Positions 28,794 to 37,142 of a stretch of DNA of 37,901 nt are shown here, one piece after another. The first letter of the stretch is position 1. Each line of letters opens with the position of its first letter. Both the position numbers and the translations under genes were made by a program. Source of the stretch: Chloroflexota bacterium (GTDB taxonomy: Bacteria; Chloroflexota; Anaerolineae; Anaerolineales; Villigracilaceae); assembly GCA_024434165.1 (NCBI GenBank), contig QMIW01000037.1:1-37901 (forward strand), given 5' to 3'. The notes beneath the pieces were generated by a model. The model did no database searches and was not told where the DNA came from. It saw nothing but the letters and a program-made list of their open reading frames with translations.

Positions 28794-29816
28794 ATGACCG
28801 TTCAAAAGCCATTGCTGGAAGTCAGGAACCTGAGAACGTACTTTTATACCGAGGACGGCATCGTGCGCTCGGTGGACGGGGTGGACTTTCATGTTTATCC
28901 CGGCGAAGTGCTCGGCATCGTGGGAGAATCGGGCTGCGGCAAGAGCGTGACGTCCCTTTCCATCATGCGGCTGATCAGCCCGCCCGGCAGGATTGTGGAG
29001 GGTGAAATCATTTTTGACGGCAAGGATTTGGTGCAGGCTTCGGAAGAAGAGATGATGCAGGTGCGCGGCAACCGCATCTCGATGATCTTTCAACAGCCGC
29101 AGTCCGCGCTCAATCCGGTGTTCCGCGCGGGCGACCAGATTTCGGAAGTATTGAACATTCACCAGGACTTCGGCAGGGAAGCCGGACGGGAACGCGCGGT
29201 CGAGTTGTTGAAACTGGTGGGCATTCCCGAACCGGAACGCCGCGCGGATGCCTTCCCGCATGAACTTTCGGGCGGCATGGCGCAGCGTGTCATGATCGCC
29301 ATGGCGCTCGCCTGCGTCCCGGACCTGTTGATTGCCGACGAACCCACCACCGCGCTGGATGTGACCATTCAGGCGCAGATCCTGGATTTGATGCGCGACA
29401 TGCGCAAACAGCTGGGTTCCGCCTTGATCCTCATTACGCACGATCTGGGTGTAATCGCCGAAATGGCGAACCGCGTGGCTGTGATGTATGCGGGCGAAAT
29501 CGTGGAAGAATCCCCGGTGACATCCCTGTTCGACACCCCGCTGCATCCGTACACAAAAGGCTTGATCGGTTCGATCCCCGTGCTGGGCGATGTGCGCGAG
29601 CGGCTGGATGTCATCCCCGGTTCCGTGCCGAACCTGATCAATCTGCCGCCGGGCTGCCGGTTTGCACCCCGCTGCCGCGCGCGCGTCGAACATAACCTTT
29701 CCATCTGTACCGAACGGCACCCCGACCTGACCGAGATTTCGGAGGGACACAAGGTGCGCTGCTGGCTGTATCAGGATGCTGAAGGTCATTCCGCTCCAAT
29801 GAAATCCGGCAAGTAA
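28794..29816 (+). CDS. Oligopeptide/dipeptide ABC transporter ATP-binding protein (OppD/DppD type)
   Basis: The protein has 340 residues. Walker A GESGCGKS is at 44-51, the Q loop is in [14 protein letters not shown], the signature is [16 protein letters not shown], Walker B is [13 protein letters not shown], and the switch His is in ILITHDLGV. The C-terminal oligopeptide extension has [22 protein letters not shown], the conserved Cys-rich tail of the Opp/Dpp branch. It powers import of peptides or related solutes with the OppF-like protein encoded 20 bases downstream. No permease genes lie in the window, so the membrane subunits must be elsewhere. Confidence 0.95.
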   Translation: MTVQKPLLEVRNLRTYFYTEDGIVRSVDGVDFHVYPGEVLGIVGESGCGKSVTSLSIMRLISPPGRIVEGEIIFDGKDLVQASEEEMMQVRGNRISMIFQQPQSALNPVFRAGDQISEVLNIHQDFGREAGRERAVELLKLVGIPEPERRADAFPHELSGGMAQRVMIAMALACVPDLLIADEPTTALDVTIQAQILDLMRDMRKQLGSALILITHDLGVIAEMANRVAVMYAGEIVEESPVTSLFDTPLHPYTKGLIGSIPVLGDVRERLDVIPGSVPNLINLPPGCRFAPRCRARVEHNLSICTERHPDLTEISEGHKVRCWLYQDAEGHSAPMKSGK

Positions 29817-29836
29817 TTCCAAGAGAAGATACGGAT

Positions 29837-30832
29837 ATGAACACGATGAACAAACAGCCTCAGGAAAAATCGGATTTGTTGGTGGTCAGGGACCTTGTCA
29901 AACATTTCCCGGTGCGGTCGGGTCTCCTGCAGCGGACGACTGCCTGGGTCAAGGCGGTGGACCGCGTCAGTTTTGCCGTAAAGAGCGGGGAAACGCTGGG
30001 CATGGTGGGCGAATCCGGCTGTGGAAAGACGACCATCGGGCGCACCATCCTGCGCCTGATCGAACCGACCTCCGGCGAAATTTCCTTCAATGGGCGCGAC
30101 ATTACGAAGATGAACAGCGCCAATCTCAAACCCCTGCGCCGCGACATGCAGATCATCTTCCAGGACCCCTACGCCTCATTGAACCCGCGCATTCCCATCG
30201 GCGAATCGGTGATGGAAGGTCTGCAAATTCACAACATCGGTCACCCCAAGGAGCGCTGGGAGGTGGCGATCAACATGCTCAAGAAGGTGGGATTGGAGGA
30301 ATACCACGCCCGCCGTTACCCGCACGAGTTTTCCGGCGGGCAGCGTCAGCGCATCGGCATCGCGCGTGCCCTGGCATTGAACCCGAAGTTCATCGTCTGC
30401 GATGAGCCGGTCTCCGCGCTGGATGTTTCCATCCAGTCGCAGGTGTTGAACATCCTCAAGGACTTGCAGAAGGAATTCGGTCTGACCTATTTGTTCATCG
30501 CGCACAACCTCAGCGTGGTGGAGCACATCTCCGACCGCGTGGCGGTCATGTACCTCGGCAAGATGGTGGAACTGACCGACCGCGACGTGCTTTACCGCGA
30601 ACCCCTGCACCCCTACACCCGCGCGCTTCTTTCCGCCATTCCGGTCGCCCATCCCAGCATGAAGCGCGAACGCACCATCCTCAAGGGCGATGTACCAAGC
30701 CCGCTCAACCCGCCGAAGGGATGCCGCTTCCACACCCGCTGTCCGATTGCCATTGAAAAATGCTCGCAGGAGGAGCCGGAATTCAAGGAAGCCCGCCCGG
30801 GGCATTGGGTGGCTTGCTGGCTCGCCGAATAA
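29837..30832 (+). CDS. Oligopeptide/dipeptide ABC transporter ATP-binding protein (OppF/DppF type)
   Basis: The protein has 331 residues. Walker A GESGCGKT is at 58-65; [16 protein letters not shown] holds the Q loop; [16 protein letters not shown] is the signature; [12 protein letters not shown] is Walker [13 protein letters not shown] has the switch His. The tail [21 protein letters not shown] carries the family Cys motif. It pairs with the OppD-like ATPase encoded 20 bases upstream. A strong terminator follows, so the two ATPases form a closed bicistronic unit. The substrate-binding lipoprotein at 31174 has its own promoter. Confidence 0.95.
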   Translation: MNTMNKQPQEKSDLLVVRDLVKHFPVRSGLLQRTTAWVKAVDRVSFAVKSGETLGMVGESGCGKTTIGRTILRLIEPTSGEISFNGRDITKMNSANLKPLRRDMQIIFQDPYASLNPRIPIGESVMEGLQIHNIGHPKERWEVAINMLKKVGLEEYHARRYPHEFSGGQRQRIGIARALALNPKFIVCDEPVSALDVSIQSQVLNILKDLQKEFGLTYLFIAHNLSVVEHISDRVAVMYLGKMVELTDRDVLYREPLHPYTRALLSAIPVAHPSMKRERTILKGDVPSPLNPPKGCRFHTRCPIAIEKCSQEEPEFKEARPGHWVACWLAE

Positions 30833-30847
30833 ACCCCAATGAATACA

Positions 30848-30875
30848 GACCGCCTTTCGGCGGTCTTGTTTTTTG
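30848..30875 (+). terminator. Rho-independent terminator after the OppF-type gene
   Basis: GACCGCC-tttc-GGCGGTC (30848-30865) is followed by TTGTTTTTT. It ends the oppDF-like transcript. Confidence 0.9.
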
Positions 30876-30903
30876 GCTCTCCCATAATTAACGGGAAAGA
30901 GCC

Positions 30904-30935
30904 TAACCCCAAAGGACACCAAGTACACAAATGAG
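30904..30935. repeat. Dispersed repeat phrase (AAAGGACACCAAGTACACAA)
   Basis: The stretch AACCCCAAAGGACACCAAGT with ACACAA following resembles dispersed phrases built of AAGGACAC / AAGTACAC. It lies just upstream of the hairpins at 30979-31076. Confidence 0.35.
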
Positions 30936-30978
30936 AAAAGGCGTCAACTTTATAGGCGTTTTTCCTTCGTGCTCTCCC

Positions 30979-31076
30979 CGGCACTTGTCCCGGGTGCAAG
31001 TGCCGTGTCCTAAGCCCTCAGCATGAGGGTTGTGTTGAAAGTGGTTTTCCCGTTAAAAACGGTAGAACCGTTTTTT
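30979..31076 (+). ncRNA. Candidate structured RNA: two hairpins and a terminator
   Basis: The 341-base gap between the OppF-type gene and the substrate-binding lipoprotein holds no ORF of note. It contains CGGCACTTG/CAAGTGCCG (30979-31005, 9-bp stem), CCCTCA-gca-TGAGGG (31015-31029) and AAAAACGGT-aga-ACCGTTTTTT (31055-31076, a terminator on the plus strand and nearly one on the minus). The order suggests a terminated structured RNA. A possible -10 (CATAAT, 30882-30887) lies upstream. No known riboswitch class is recognised. Confidence 0.35.
31055..31076 (+). terminator. Rho-independent terminator upstream of the substrate-binding lipoprotein
   Basis: AAAAACGGT (31055-31063), loop AGA, ACCGTTTTT (31067-31075) plus one more T. 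The symmetrical A and T tracts mean it may work in both directions. The promoter of the next gene (TATAAT 31114-31119) lies after it. Confidence 0.75.
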
Positions 31077-31113
31077 CACCGGAGGTCCGCACAGTTGCAG
31101 ACACCAACATGGT

Positions 31114-31119
31114 TATAAT
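31114..31119 (+). promoter_or_regulatory. -10 box (TATAAT) of the substrate-binding lipoprotein gene
   Basis: TATAAT at 31114-31119, 54 bases before the ATG at 31174. TTGCAG (31095-31100) is a poor -35 at a spacing of 13, so the assignment rests mainly on the -10. Confidence 0.4.
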
Positions 31120-31173
31120 TGCACCCATGTCCCCATCCCCGACAAACACGGATACTCCCGCGGGCAGGTGTTC

Positions 31174-33093
31174 ATGAAGAAAAATCTGTTTCTTTTGCTG
31201 TTGATGGTAATGATATTGACGACCGGGTGTTTGACGTCAAGTGAATTGACCGGAACCCCCACCGCCCCGCCGCTGGACCTGCCCACCCTCACGCCGCAGC
31301 CATCCGCACAATCCTCCCTGACCGTGTGCCTGGGGCAGGAACCGAACAGCCTGTATCCCTTCGGCGAATTGAATTCCGCCGCGCGCAGTGTGCTTGCCGC
31401 CATCTACGATGGACCGTTCGACACCATCGCATACGAGTACCAGCCCGTCATCCTCACGAAAATGCCGTCGTTCGAGAACGGCGATGCGCAAATTGACCGC
31501 ATCCAGGTTCGGGCGGGCGATACGGTCCTGGACGCGGAAGGCAGTCTCGTCACGCTGGAGGCGGAGACCCGCGTCCGCCCGGCGGAGTGCCGCAGCGACG
31601 ATTGCGTCATCACATACGACGGAACCTCCCCGCTCGAAATGGATCAAATGCTCGTCACCTTTCACCTGCGCCCCGACCTGACCTGGTCGGACGGCACGCC
31701 CCTGACCTCCGACGATTCCATCTTTTCCTTTGAACTTCACAAGGAAGCCAGCATCAACCCCTACCTGCTCGCGCGCACGCAGGTATACGAAGCCGCCGAC
31801 GAGCAGACCTTGCAGTGGTTCGGCGTACCCGGTTTCATTGACCCAACCTATTTCACCAACTTTTGGATGCCCGCGCCGCGGCACGCCTGGGGCGTGTTCC
31901 CCGCCGATGAACTCCCGTCCATTGACATTGCCGCCAGCACGCCGCCCGGCTGGGGACCGTACATGGTGGAGGAGTGGCTGCCGGGCGATCACATTGCGCT
32001 GGTGAAGAATCCGCATTACTTCCGCACAGCAGATGGATTCCCCAAAATGGACAGAATCAACTTCCGCTTCATCCCGGACCCGGACATGGCTCTGTCCGAA
32101 TTGATCGCCGGCCGCTGTGACCTGATTGACCCAACCGTTAATCTCGAAAATCACGTCGGTCTGCTTCAGGAAATGCAATCCGCCGAGCAGGCGCGCATCT
32201 TCGTCACGACCGGCATGTCCATCGAATGGCTGGGACTGGGTATCGCCCCCGCCTCCTACGATGACGGCTACGATATTCAAAAAGACAGGCAGGATTATTT
32301 TGCCGATACCTATACCCGTCAGGGTATTGCCTACTGCCTCGACCGCGAATCCGTGGTGAAGAACACGCTCTTCGGCTTGACCAGCGTGCCTTCATCCTAC
32401 GTTCCGGTGGAACATCCCGTTTTCGATGCGGACAGTTCGGCAATTCCCCACGACCCCGAAGTGGGTATTTCCCTGCTCGAACAGGCGGGCTGGCTGGATT
32501 CCGACAACGACCCCGCCACGCCGCGCCGCGCCATCAACGTGAGGGGGGTCGCCTACAACACGCCCCTGCAATTGAACTATTACACCACCACCTCCACCCA
32601 GCGCAGGCAGGTGGCGGATATTCTGGAGCAATCCCTCGCGGAGTGCGGCATCGCCCTCAACGTGGAATATTTCTCCGCAAACGACCTGTACGCTTCGGGA
32701 CCGGCTGGGCTGCTCTTCGGGCGCCAGTTCGACCTGGCGCAATATGCCCTGGGCGTGGAAGGAGTCGAACCTCCCTGCGGCTGGTTTTCCAGTTCGCAGA
32801 TTCCCTCCGGGGTCAATGCCTGGAGCGGGACGAATGTCACCGGCTTCCGCAGCGAGGAGTATGATTCAGCATGCCGCGAGGCGGGGCTTTCCTTCCGCGG
32901 CGAACAGGCATATTTGAACGCCTACCGTCAGACGCAAATCATCTTCTCGGAACAATTGCCCGCCATTCCCCTTTATTATCGCCTGCGGATCGCCGCCGCC
33001 CGACCCGGCGTGTGCCGGTTCGACCTCGACCCCACCGCCAACCCATTGTGGAATATCGAGTCCATCGGCATCGGCGAGACCTGTCAAAATTGA
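31174..33093 (+). CDS. ABC transporter substrate-binding lipoprotein, family 5 (SBP_bac_5)
   Basis: The protein has 639 residues. Lipobox LTTGC gives lipidated Cys19, followed by a Thr/Pro-rich linker (SSELTGTPTAPP). The family-5 pattern starts SLTVCLGQEPNSLYPFGEL and continues with VTFHLRPDLTWSDGTPLTSDDSIFSFEL, WGPYMVEEWLPGDHIALVKNPHYF and QGIAYCLDRESVV. It ends in QTQIIFSEQLPAIPLYYRLRI. Such proteins capture peptides, nickel or other solutes for Opp/Dpp/Nik transporters. It lies after the oppDF-like ATPase pair and is the probable receptor for that transporter, with permeases missing from the window. It is longer than typical OppA (about 540). Confidence 0.92.
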   Translation: MKKNLFLLLLMVMILTTGCLTSSELTGTPTAPPLDLPTLTPQPSAQSSLTVCLGQEPNSLYPFGELNSAARSVLAAIYDGPFDTIAYEYQPVILTKMPSFENGDAQIDRIQVRAGDTVLDAEGSLVTLEAETRVRPAECRSDDCVITYDGTSPLEMDQMLVTFHLRPDLTWSDGTPLTSDDSIFSFELHKEASINPYLLARTQVYEAADEQTLQWFGVPGFIDPTYFTNFWMPAPRHAWGVFPADELPSIDIAASTPPGWGPYMVEEWLPGDHIALVKNPHYFRTADGFPKMDRINFRFIPDPDMALSELIAGRCDLIDPTVNLENHVGLLQEMQSAEQARIFVTTGMSIEWLGLGIAPASYDDGYDIQKDRQDYFADTYTRQGIAYCLDRESVVKNTLFGLTSVPSSYVPVEHPVFDADSSAIPHDPEVGISLLEQAGWLDSDNDPATPRRAINVRGVAYNTPLQLNYYTTTSTQRRQVADILEQSLAECGIALNVEYFSANDLYASGPAGLLFGRQFDLAQYALGVEGVEPPCGWFSSSQIPSGVNAWSGTNVTGFRSEEYDSACREAGLSFRGEQAYLNAYRQTQIIFSEQLPAIPLYYRLRIAAARPGVCRFDLDPTANPLWNIESIGIGETCQN

Positions 33094-33115
33094 ATAGAGC
33101 CCCGCAGGGGAACTT

Positions 33116-33124
33116 TGCTATAAT
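33116..33124 (+). promoter_or_regulatory. Extended -10 promoter (TGCTATAAT) of the REC-roadblock gene
   Basis: TGCTATAAT at 33116-33124, followed by a leader of about 58 bases to the ATG at 33189. The same extended word TGCTATAAT stands before the OppD-type gene at 28756. Confidence 0.5.
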
Positions 33125-33188
33125 TTATTCGTTCATTGAGTATGGCAGTCATTCCCCCGGCATTCTTTCAAAGGCAGAACAGGAAATC

Positions 33189-34253
33189 ATGGAACGGAAA
33201 ATTTTAATTGTGGACGACCATCGCGATATACTGCGGCTTCTGCATTCCTCGCTGGATTCGCTCAAGAACAAGGAACTCAAAGTCTACGAAGCGCCGTCGG
33301 GAGAGGAGGCGCTTCTCGAATCCGTCCGTCAGAAGATTGACATGCTCATCACCGACTACAAACTGCCCGGCATGACCGGCGTGGAGTTGATGCACAAGAT
33401 TCGCGGGCGTCACCCGGAGGTCAAGGTGATTCTCATCACCGGCATGACCGATAAAAAGACCCGCGACGAAATCCTGAACGCCGGGGCGCTCGCCATCTTC
33501 GACAAGCCCATTCCCATGGCGGACTTTTTGGACGCCGTGGAACGCGGGCTTGGACTCGTGCAAACCATTTTCCCCGCGGAGAAACCGGGCGAACAGGTGG
33601 AGGAGCACCGCCACTCGCGCATCTCGGACCTGCTTGCCAACTTCCGGCAGGACGTCAACGCCGATGCGGTTTTTCTTCTCAACGACCGCGGACTGGTGCA
33701 GGCGCGCACCGGCAAACTGCACGATCCCAGCATGGAAGTCTCGCTCATCTCCACGCTGATGGCGATCCACAGCGCCAGCCTCAAGGTGGCGCGCCACAAC
33801 CACCAGGAGGCGTTCGACTCGTATCACGTTTTCAGCGGCGGCGATCATGATTTGCTCTTCATCCCGGTCACTCCGCTGTATGCCCTGCTGGTCGCCGGGA
33901 ACGGGCTCGCCGCGGAGGATCGCATCCTCGAAACCGTGAGCGGTCTGCTCGCTTTGCGCGCGCAGGTGGAGAAGGCTCTCAAATCCCTCGGCGTGACCGG
34001 CGAACTGAAAACGGTCTCCGAGACCCAGCAAAAACCCGCCGTCAAGAAACACACCGATAAACTTGCCCAGGCAACCCCCGCGCCCGAAATGGAAGCCCTG
34101 CTCAGCCAGGCAACCACCCAAAAGATCAAGGTCCAAAATGCGGACGACTTTTGGAATGAAGCCGCGCAGAAGCACGCCAACAAATCCGCCAACCCCGAAG
34201 TCATCTCGTTTGAAGAGGCGCGCAAGCTCGGCATCATTCCGGGTGAAAATTAA
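33189..34253 (+). CDS. Response regulator with receiver and roadblock/LC7-like domains
   Basis: The protein has 354 residues from ATG 33189, with CAGGA 4-5 bases upstream. The receiver domain has VDDHRD, phosphoacceptor Asp in MLITDYKLPGMTG (about 55), Thr in LITGM and Lys in IFDKPIPM. Residues about 140-265 (SRISDLLANFRQDVNADAVFLLNDRGLVQARTG ... LYALLVAGNG) match a roadblock/LC7 beta-alpha fold, typical of regulators of small GTPases (MglB-like). A Lys/Gln-rich linker follows, then a conserved-looking tail (ISFEEARKLGIIPGEN). There is no DNA-binding domain, so it probably acts by protein contacts. No kinase or GTPase partner is adjacent. Confidence 0.85.
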   Translation: MERKILIVDDHRDILRLLHSSLDSLKNKELKVYEAPSGEEALLESVRQKIDMLITDYKLPGMTGVELMHKIRGRHPEVKVILITGMTDKKTRDEILNAGALAIFDKPIPMADFLDAVERGLGLVQTIFPAEKPGEQVEEHRHSRISDLLANFRQDVNADAVFLLNDRGLVQARTGKLHDPSMEVSLISTLMAIHSASLKVARHNHQEAFDSYHVFSGGDHDLLFIPVTPLYALLVAGNGLAAEDRILETVSGLLALRAQVEKALKSLGVTGELKTVSETQQKPAVKKHTDKLAQATPAPEMEALLSQATTQKIKVQNADDFWNEAAQKHANKSANPEVISFEEARKLGIIPGEN

Positions 34254-34278
34254 ATTTGTGATACAATTTCGCCCGCAC

Positions 34279-34349
34279 TGGGGCATGGTGCAATGGCAGC
34301 ACACCAGCCTTTGGAGCTGTGGATCTTGGTTCGAATCCAGGTGCCCCAG
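34279..34349 (+). tRNA. tRNA-Gln (anticodon TTG)
   Basis: Acceptor TGGGGCA (34279-34285) pairs fully with TGCCCCA (34342-34348), discriminator G349. D-arm GTGC/GCAC (34288-34302). Anticodon stem CCAGC/GCTGT (four pairs plus one terminal C-T mismatch) with loop CTTTGGA, anticodon TTG at 34311-34313. T-arm CTTGG-TTCGAAT-CCAGG. CCA is not encoded (CCT follows). TACAAT (34262-34267) is a likely -10. The hairpin CGTCCGC-gcaa-GCGGACG follows at 34358-34375. Confidence 0.93.
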
Positions 34350-34357
34350 CCTGATTC

Positions 34358-34375
34358 CGTCCGCGCAAGCGGACG
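34358..34375 (+). terminator. Hairpin after tRNA-Gln (weak terminator)
   Basis: CGTCCGC-gcaa-GCGGACG is a perfect 7-bp stem with a GNRA-type tetraloop. Only three T residues follow (ATTTG), so termination would be partial. The remaining spacer to glmU (34376-34491) holds no recognised gene. Confidence 0.45.
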
Positions 34376-34491
34376 ATTTGCTCAAACGGGATTTGTCGCG
34401 GAGCGCTTGCATCGCCGCACAAATCCTGTTTTCGTATGCCCCGCACATTTCCTGTTGTTTTTATCAAGATGAGCGGGGGTGAGGTGAAATC

Positions 34492-35862
34492 ATGAAGATA
34501 ACCGCTGTTCTCCTTGCCGCCGGGCAGGGCACACGCATGAAATCCTCGCTGCCCAAGGTCCTGCATCCTGTTGCGGGCAAACCCATGATCTGGCATGCCT
34601 TACAGGCGATCCGGCAAGCCACCACCGAAAAGCCGGTCGTCGTGGTGGGGCACGGCGCGGAGGAAGTGACCCGGTACCTCGGCGACTCGGCGCAGACCGT
34701 TTTACAGGAACCGCAGTTGGGAACCGGTCACGCCGTGCTTCAGGCTGAAGCCCTGTTGAAAGGAAACACCGACCTGGTGGTGGTCTCCTATGCCGATATG
34801 CCCCTTCTGCGCGGCGAAACCCTGCAAAAACTGGTGGAAACGCAAAAGCAAAGCAGGGGCGCGATGACCCTGTTGACGGTGGTGGCAGACGACCCGCGCG
34901 GGTTCGGGCGCATCATCCGCAAAGCGGACGGGTCGGTGGAAGCCATTGTGGAGGAATACGTCGCCACGCCGGAGCAGGCAAGAATCAGGGAATTGAACGC
35001 GGGCGGGTATTGCTTCGATGCCAACTGGCTGTGGGACGCCCTGCGCCGCATTCCCAAAAACCCCAAAAAGGGAGAATACTATCTCACCGATACGGTTGAA
35101 CTGGCAGCCGCAGACGGATTATCCGTCCAGCCTGTGGTGATGGACGACCTCGAAGAGGTCATCGGCGTCAATACGCGCGTGCACCTTTCGGAAGTGGAAG
35201 CCGCCATGCGCCGGCGCATCAACCGCGAACACATGCTCAACGGCGTGACCATGACCGACCCCGCCTCGACCTACATTGAAGCCGGTGTGACCATCGGCAG
35301 GGATACCGTCCTCATGCCCAACACCTATCTGCACGGAAAGACCGAAATCGGCGAAGGCAACGTCATCGGTCCGAACAGCATCGTCCGCGATTCGAAGATT
35401 GGGAACCGCTGTAAAGTCCTGGCTTCGGTGATGGAGGGCGCGGTCCTCGAAGATGATGTGGATATGGGACCCTTTGCACGTCTTCGCAAGGGCGCGCATC
35501 TGGGGAACCGCGTCCACATGGGGAATTTCGGCGAGGTGAAGGACTCGTATCTTGCCGAAGGCGTGAAGATGGGACACTTCTCCTATATCGGCAACGCGCA
35601 GGTCGGCGCAAACACCAACATCGGGGCGGGGACGATCACCTGCAACTACGACGGCGAAAAGAAACATCCCACCGAGATCGGCGAAGATGTGTTCATCGGT
35701 TCGGATACGATGCTTGTGGCGCCTTTGAAGATCGGCGCAGGCGCACGCACCGGCGCAGGCGCGGTGGTGACGAAGAACGTTCCCGAAGATACGCTGGTCG
35801 TGGGCATGCCTGCCCGCGCGATCCGCAAATTGGAAAGAAAACCGAAAAAGAAACAAGGCTGA
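34492..35862 (+). CDS. glmU: Bifunctional UDP-GlcNAc pyrophosphorylase / glucosamine-1-phosphate N-acetyltransferase
   Basis: The protein has 456 residues, the usual GlmU length. The uridyltransferase half has LLAAGQGTRMKSSLPKVLHPVAGKPM with the Lys of the nucleotide-binding loop, then QLGTGHAVLQAE and SYADMPLL. The second half is a left-handed beta helix of hexapeptide repeats ending in acetyltransferase motifs VKMGHFSYIGNAQ (catalytic His near 362) and TITCNYDGEKKHPT. It makes UDP-GlcNAc from GlcN-1-P, acetyl-CoA and UTP for peptidoglycan and surface glycans. GAGGTG about 6 bases upstream supports the start. The cdd gene follows after 5 bases. Confidence 0.97.
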   Translation: MKITAVLLAAGQGTRMKSSLPKVLHPVAGKPMIWHALQAIRQATTEKPVVVVGHGAEEVTRYLGDSAQTVLQEPQLGTGHAVLQAEALLKGNTDLVVVSYADMPLLRGETLQKLVETQKQSRGAMTLLTVVADDPRGFGRIIRKADGSVEAIVEEYVATPEQARIRELNAGGYCFDANWLWDALRRIPKNPKKGEYYLTDTVELAAADGLSVQPVVMDDLEEVIGVNTRVHLSEVEAAMRRRINREHMLNGVTMTDPASTYIEAGVTIGRDTVLMPNTYLHGKTEIGEGNVIGPNSIVRDSKIGNRCKVLASVMEGAVLEDDVDMGPFARLRKGAHLGNRVHMGNFGEVKDSYLAEGVKMGHFSYIGNAQVGANTNIGAGTITCNYDGEKKHPTEIGEDVFIGSDTMLVAPLKIGAGARTGAGAVVTKNVPEDTLVVGMPARAIRKLERKPKKKQG

Positions 35863-35867
35863 TAACC

Positions 35868-36275
35868 ATGACAAGCGAAGAGAAACAATCCCTGATTGAC
35901 CTTGCAAACGAAGCCCGCCGCCGCGCCTACGTGCCGTATTCCAATTATCCGGTCGGCGCGGCGCTGCGCACCAAAAGCGGGCGGCTGTACACCGGCGTCA
36001 ACGTGGAAAATGCGGCATACCCGCAGACCATGTGCGCGGAGCGCATCGCCATATTCAAAGCCGTCTCGGAAGGGGAGACCGAATTCGAAGTGATTGCCGT
36101 GGTCACCAGCAACGGCGGCTCGCCCTGCGGCGGCTGCCGCCAGGTGATGGCGGAATTCGGTCTGGACACCATCGTGTTGATGGCAAACGGAAACGGGGAA
36201 TTGGCAAAGGAAACCACCGTGAAAGAACTGCTGCCCGAAGCCTTCACGCCGAAACATTTGATGACAGGTAAGTGA
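35868..36275 (+). CDS. cdd: Cytidine deaminase
   Basis: The protein has 135 residues, the size of the homotetrameric Cdd class. The zinc and catalytic set is in MCAERIA (Cys56, catalytic Glu58) and SPCGGCRQVM (Cys87, Cys90). NVENAAYP (45-52) and YVPYSNYPVGAAL (21-33) are substrate-site motifs. It deaminates cytidine and deoxycytidine to uridine and deoxyuridine in salvage, complementing the deoxynucleoside kinases encoded upstream. It is 5 bases after glmU and probably cotranscribed. Confidence 0.95.
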   Translation: MTSEEKQSLIDLANEARRRAYVPYSNYPVGAALRTKSGRLYTGVNVENAAYPQTMCAERIAIFKAVSEGETEFEVIAVVTSNGGSPCGGCRQVMAEFGLDTIVLMANGNGELAKETTVKELLPEAFTPKHLMTGK

Positions 36276-36327
36276 TTGGATGACCAGGAAATAGTGGATA
36301 GCGTCATAACCCGCTAATAACTATTCT

Positions 36328-36358
36328 CCAATCTTCAATCTTCAATCTCTGATCTCCC
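36328..36358. repeat. Heptamer repeat CCAATCT/TCAATCT abutting recO
   Basis: CCAATCT, TCAATCT, TCAATCT, CTGATCT, CCCC runs directly to the recO ATG at 36360 with a 7-base period. No Shine-Dalgarno fits between, so the repeat forms the entire proximal 5' region of recO. Confidence 0.6.
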
Positions 36359-36359
36359 C

Positions 36360-37118
36360 ATGCCCGATTTCCGCTCCTTCCGCGCTTCGGCTGTCGTCCT
36401 CCGCCACTCCGATTGGGGCGAAGCGGACCGCCTGCTCACGCTCTACACTCGTGAACACGGCATGGTCCGGGCGCTGGCAAAGGGGGCGCGGAAGGTCACC
36501 TCGCGCAAGGCGGGACATCTCCAACCCTTCACATACGTCACCATACAACTCGCAAAAGGGCGCGACCTGTTGATCGTCACCCAGGTGGAAACGGTCAACG
36601 CCTTCCTGCCGCTGCACGACGACCTGGTAAAGACGGGGTACGCCGCCTATGTGGTGGAACTGCTCCTGCGCTTTTCGTATGAAGAGGAAGGCGCAAACCC
36701 TGCGATCTTCCGCCTGCTGGTGGAAACGCTGGGAAGAATCGAAAAAGAGCCGGATTCCTGGCTCTCGATTCGATACTATGAAATGAGGCTGCTGGATGCG
36801 GTGGGGTTTCGTCCGCAATTGTTCGAGTGCGCCAATTGCGGGCGCGAGATCAAGCCTGAAGACCAGTTCTTCTCGTTTACGGCGGGCGGGGTCATCTGCC
36901 CGAGGTGCGGCGGGGGGCTGAAGAACCTGACGCGCATTTCGCTCGAAGCGCTCAAATATCTGCGTCACTTCCAAAGGTCGGGGTACAGGGAAGCCTCACG
37001 CGCACATCCCAGCCCCGAGGTCCAAAAAGAGGCGGAAACGCTCATGCAGGGCTACTTCGCATACCTGCTGGAGCGCGAGTTGAACACGCCGGGCTTCATC
37101 AAAAAGATCAAACCGTAA
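36360..37118 (+). CDS. recO: DNA repair protein RecO
   Basis: The protein has 252 residues, normal for RecO. The N-terminal OB fold reads RASAVVLRHSDWGEADRLLTLYTREHGMVRALAKGARK, followed by LQPFTYVTIQLAKGRDLLIVTQVE. A helical part follows, and a zinc finger with Cys157, Cys160, Cys180 and Cys183 (CANC...CPRC). RecO anneals complementary strands and, with RecR, loads RecA on SSB-coated DNA at gaps. The start codon is directly preceded by a heptamer repeat and has no Shine-Dalgarno; the start is nevertheless fixed by the conserved N-terminus. Confidence 0.93.
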   Translation: MPDFRSFRASAVVLRHSDWGEADRLLTLYTREHGMVRALAKGARKVTSRKAGHLQPFTYVTIQLAKGRDLLIVTQVETVNAFLPLHDDLVKTGYAAYVVELLLRFSYEEEGANPAIFRLLVETLGRIEKEPDSWLSIRYYEMRLLDAVGFRPQLFECANCGREIKPEDQFFSFTAGGVICPRCGGGLKNLTRISLEALKYLRHFQRSGYREASRAHPSPEVQKEAETLMQGYFAYLLERELNTPGFIKKIKP

Positions 37119-37142
37119 CAACCACTTTAAGTTGTTTGGGCG

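Noticed and set aside
28779-29822. Open frames antisense to the oppDF-like genes
   Set aside because: Walker, signature and switch motifs are on the plus strand; the antisense frames are codon-usage shadows.
34279-34349. tRNA-Pro (TGG) reading of the tRNA
   Set aside because: Shifting the anticodon loop by one base breaks the anticodon stem and the T33 rule; TTG (Gln) keeps both, and the TGGGGCA acceptor is typical of tRNA-Gln.
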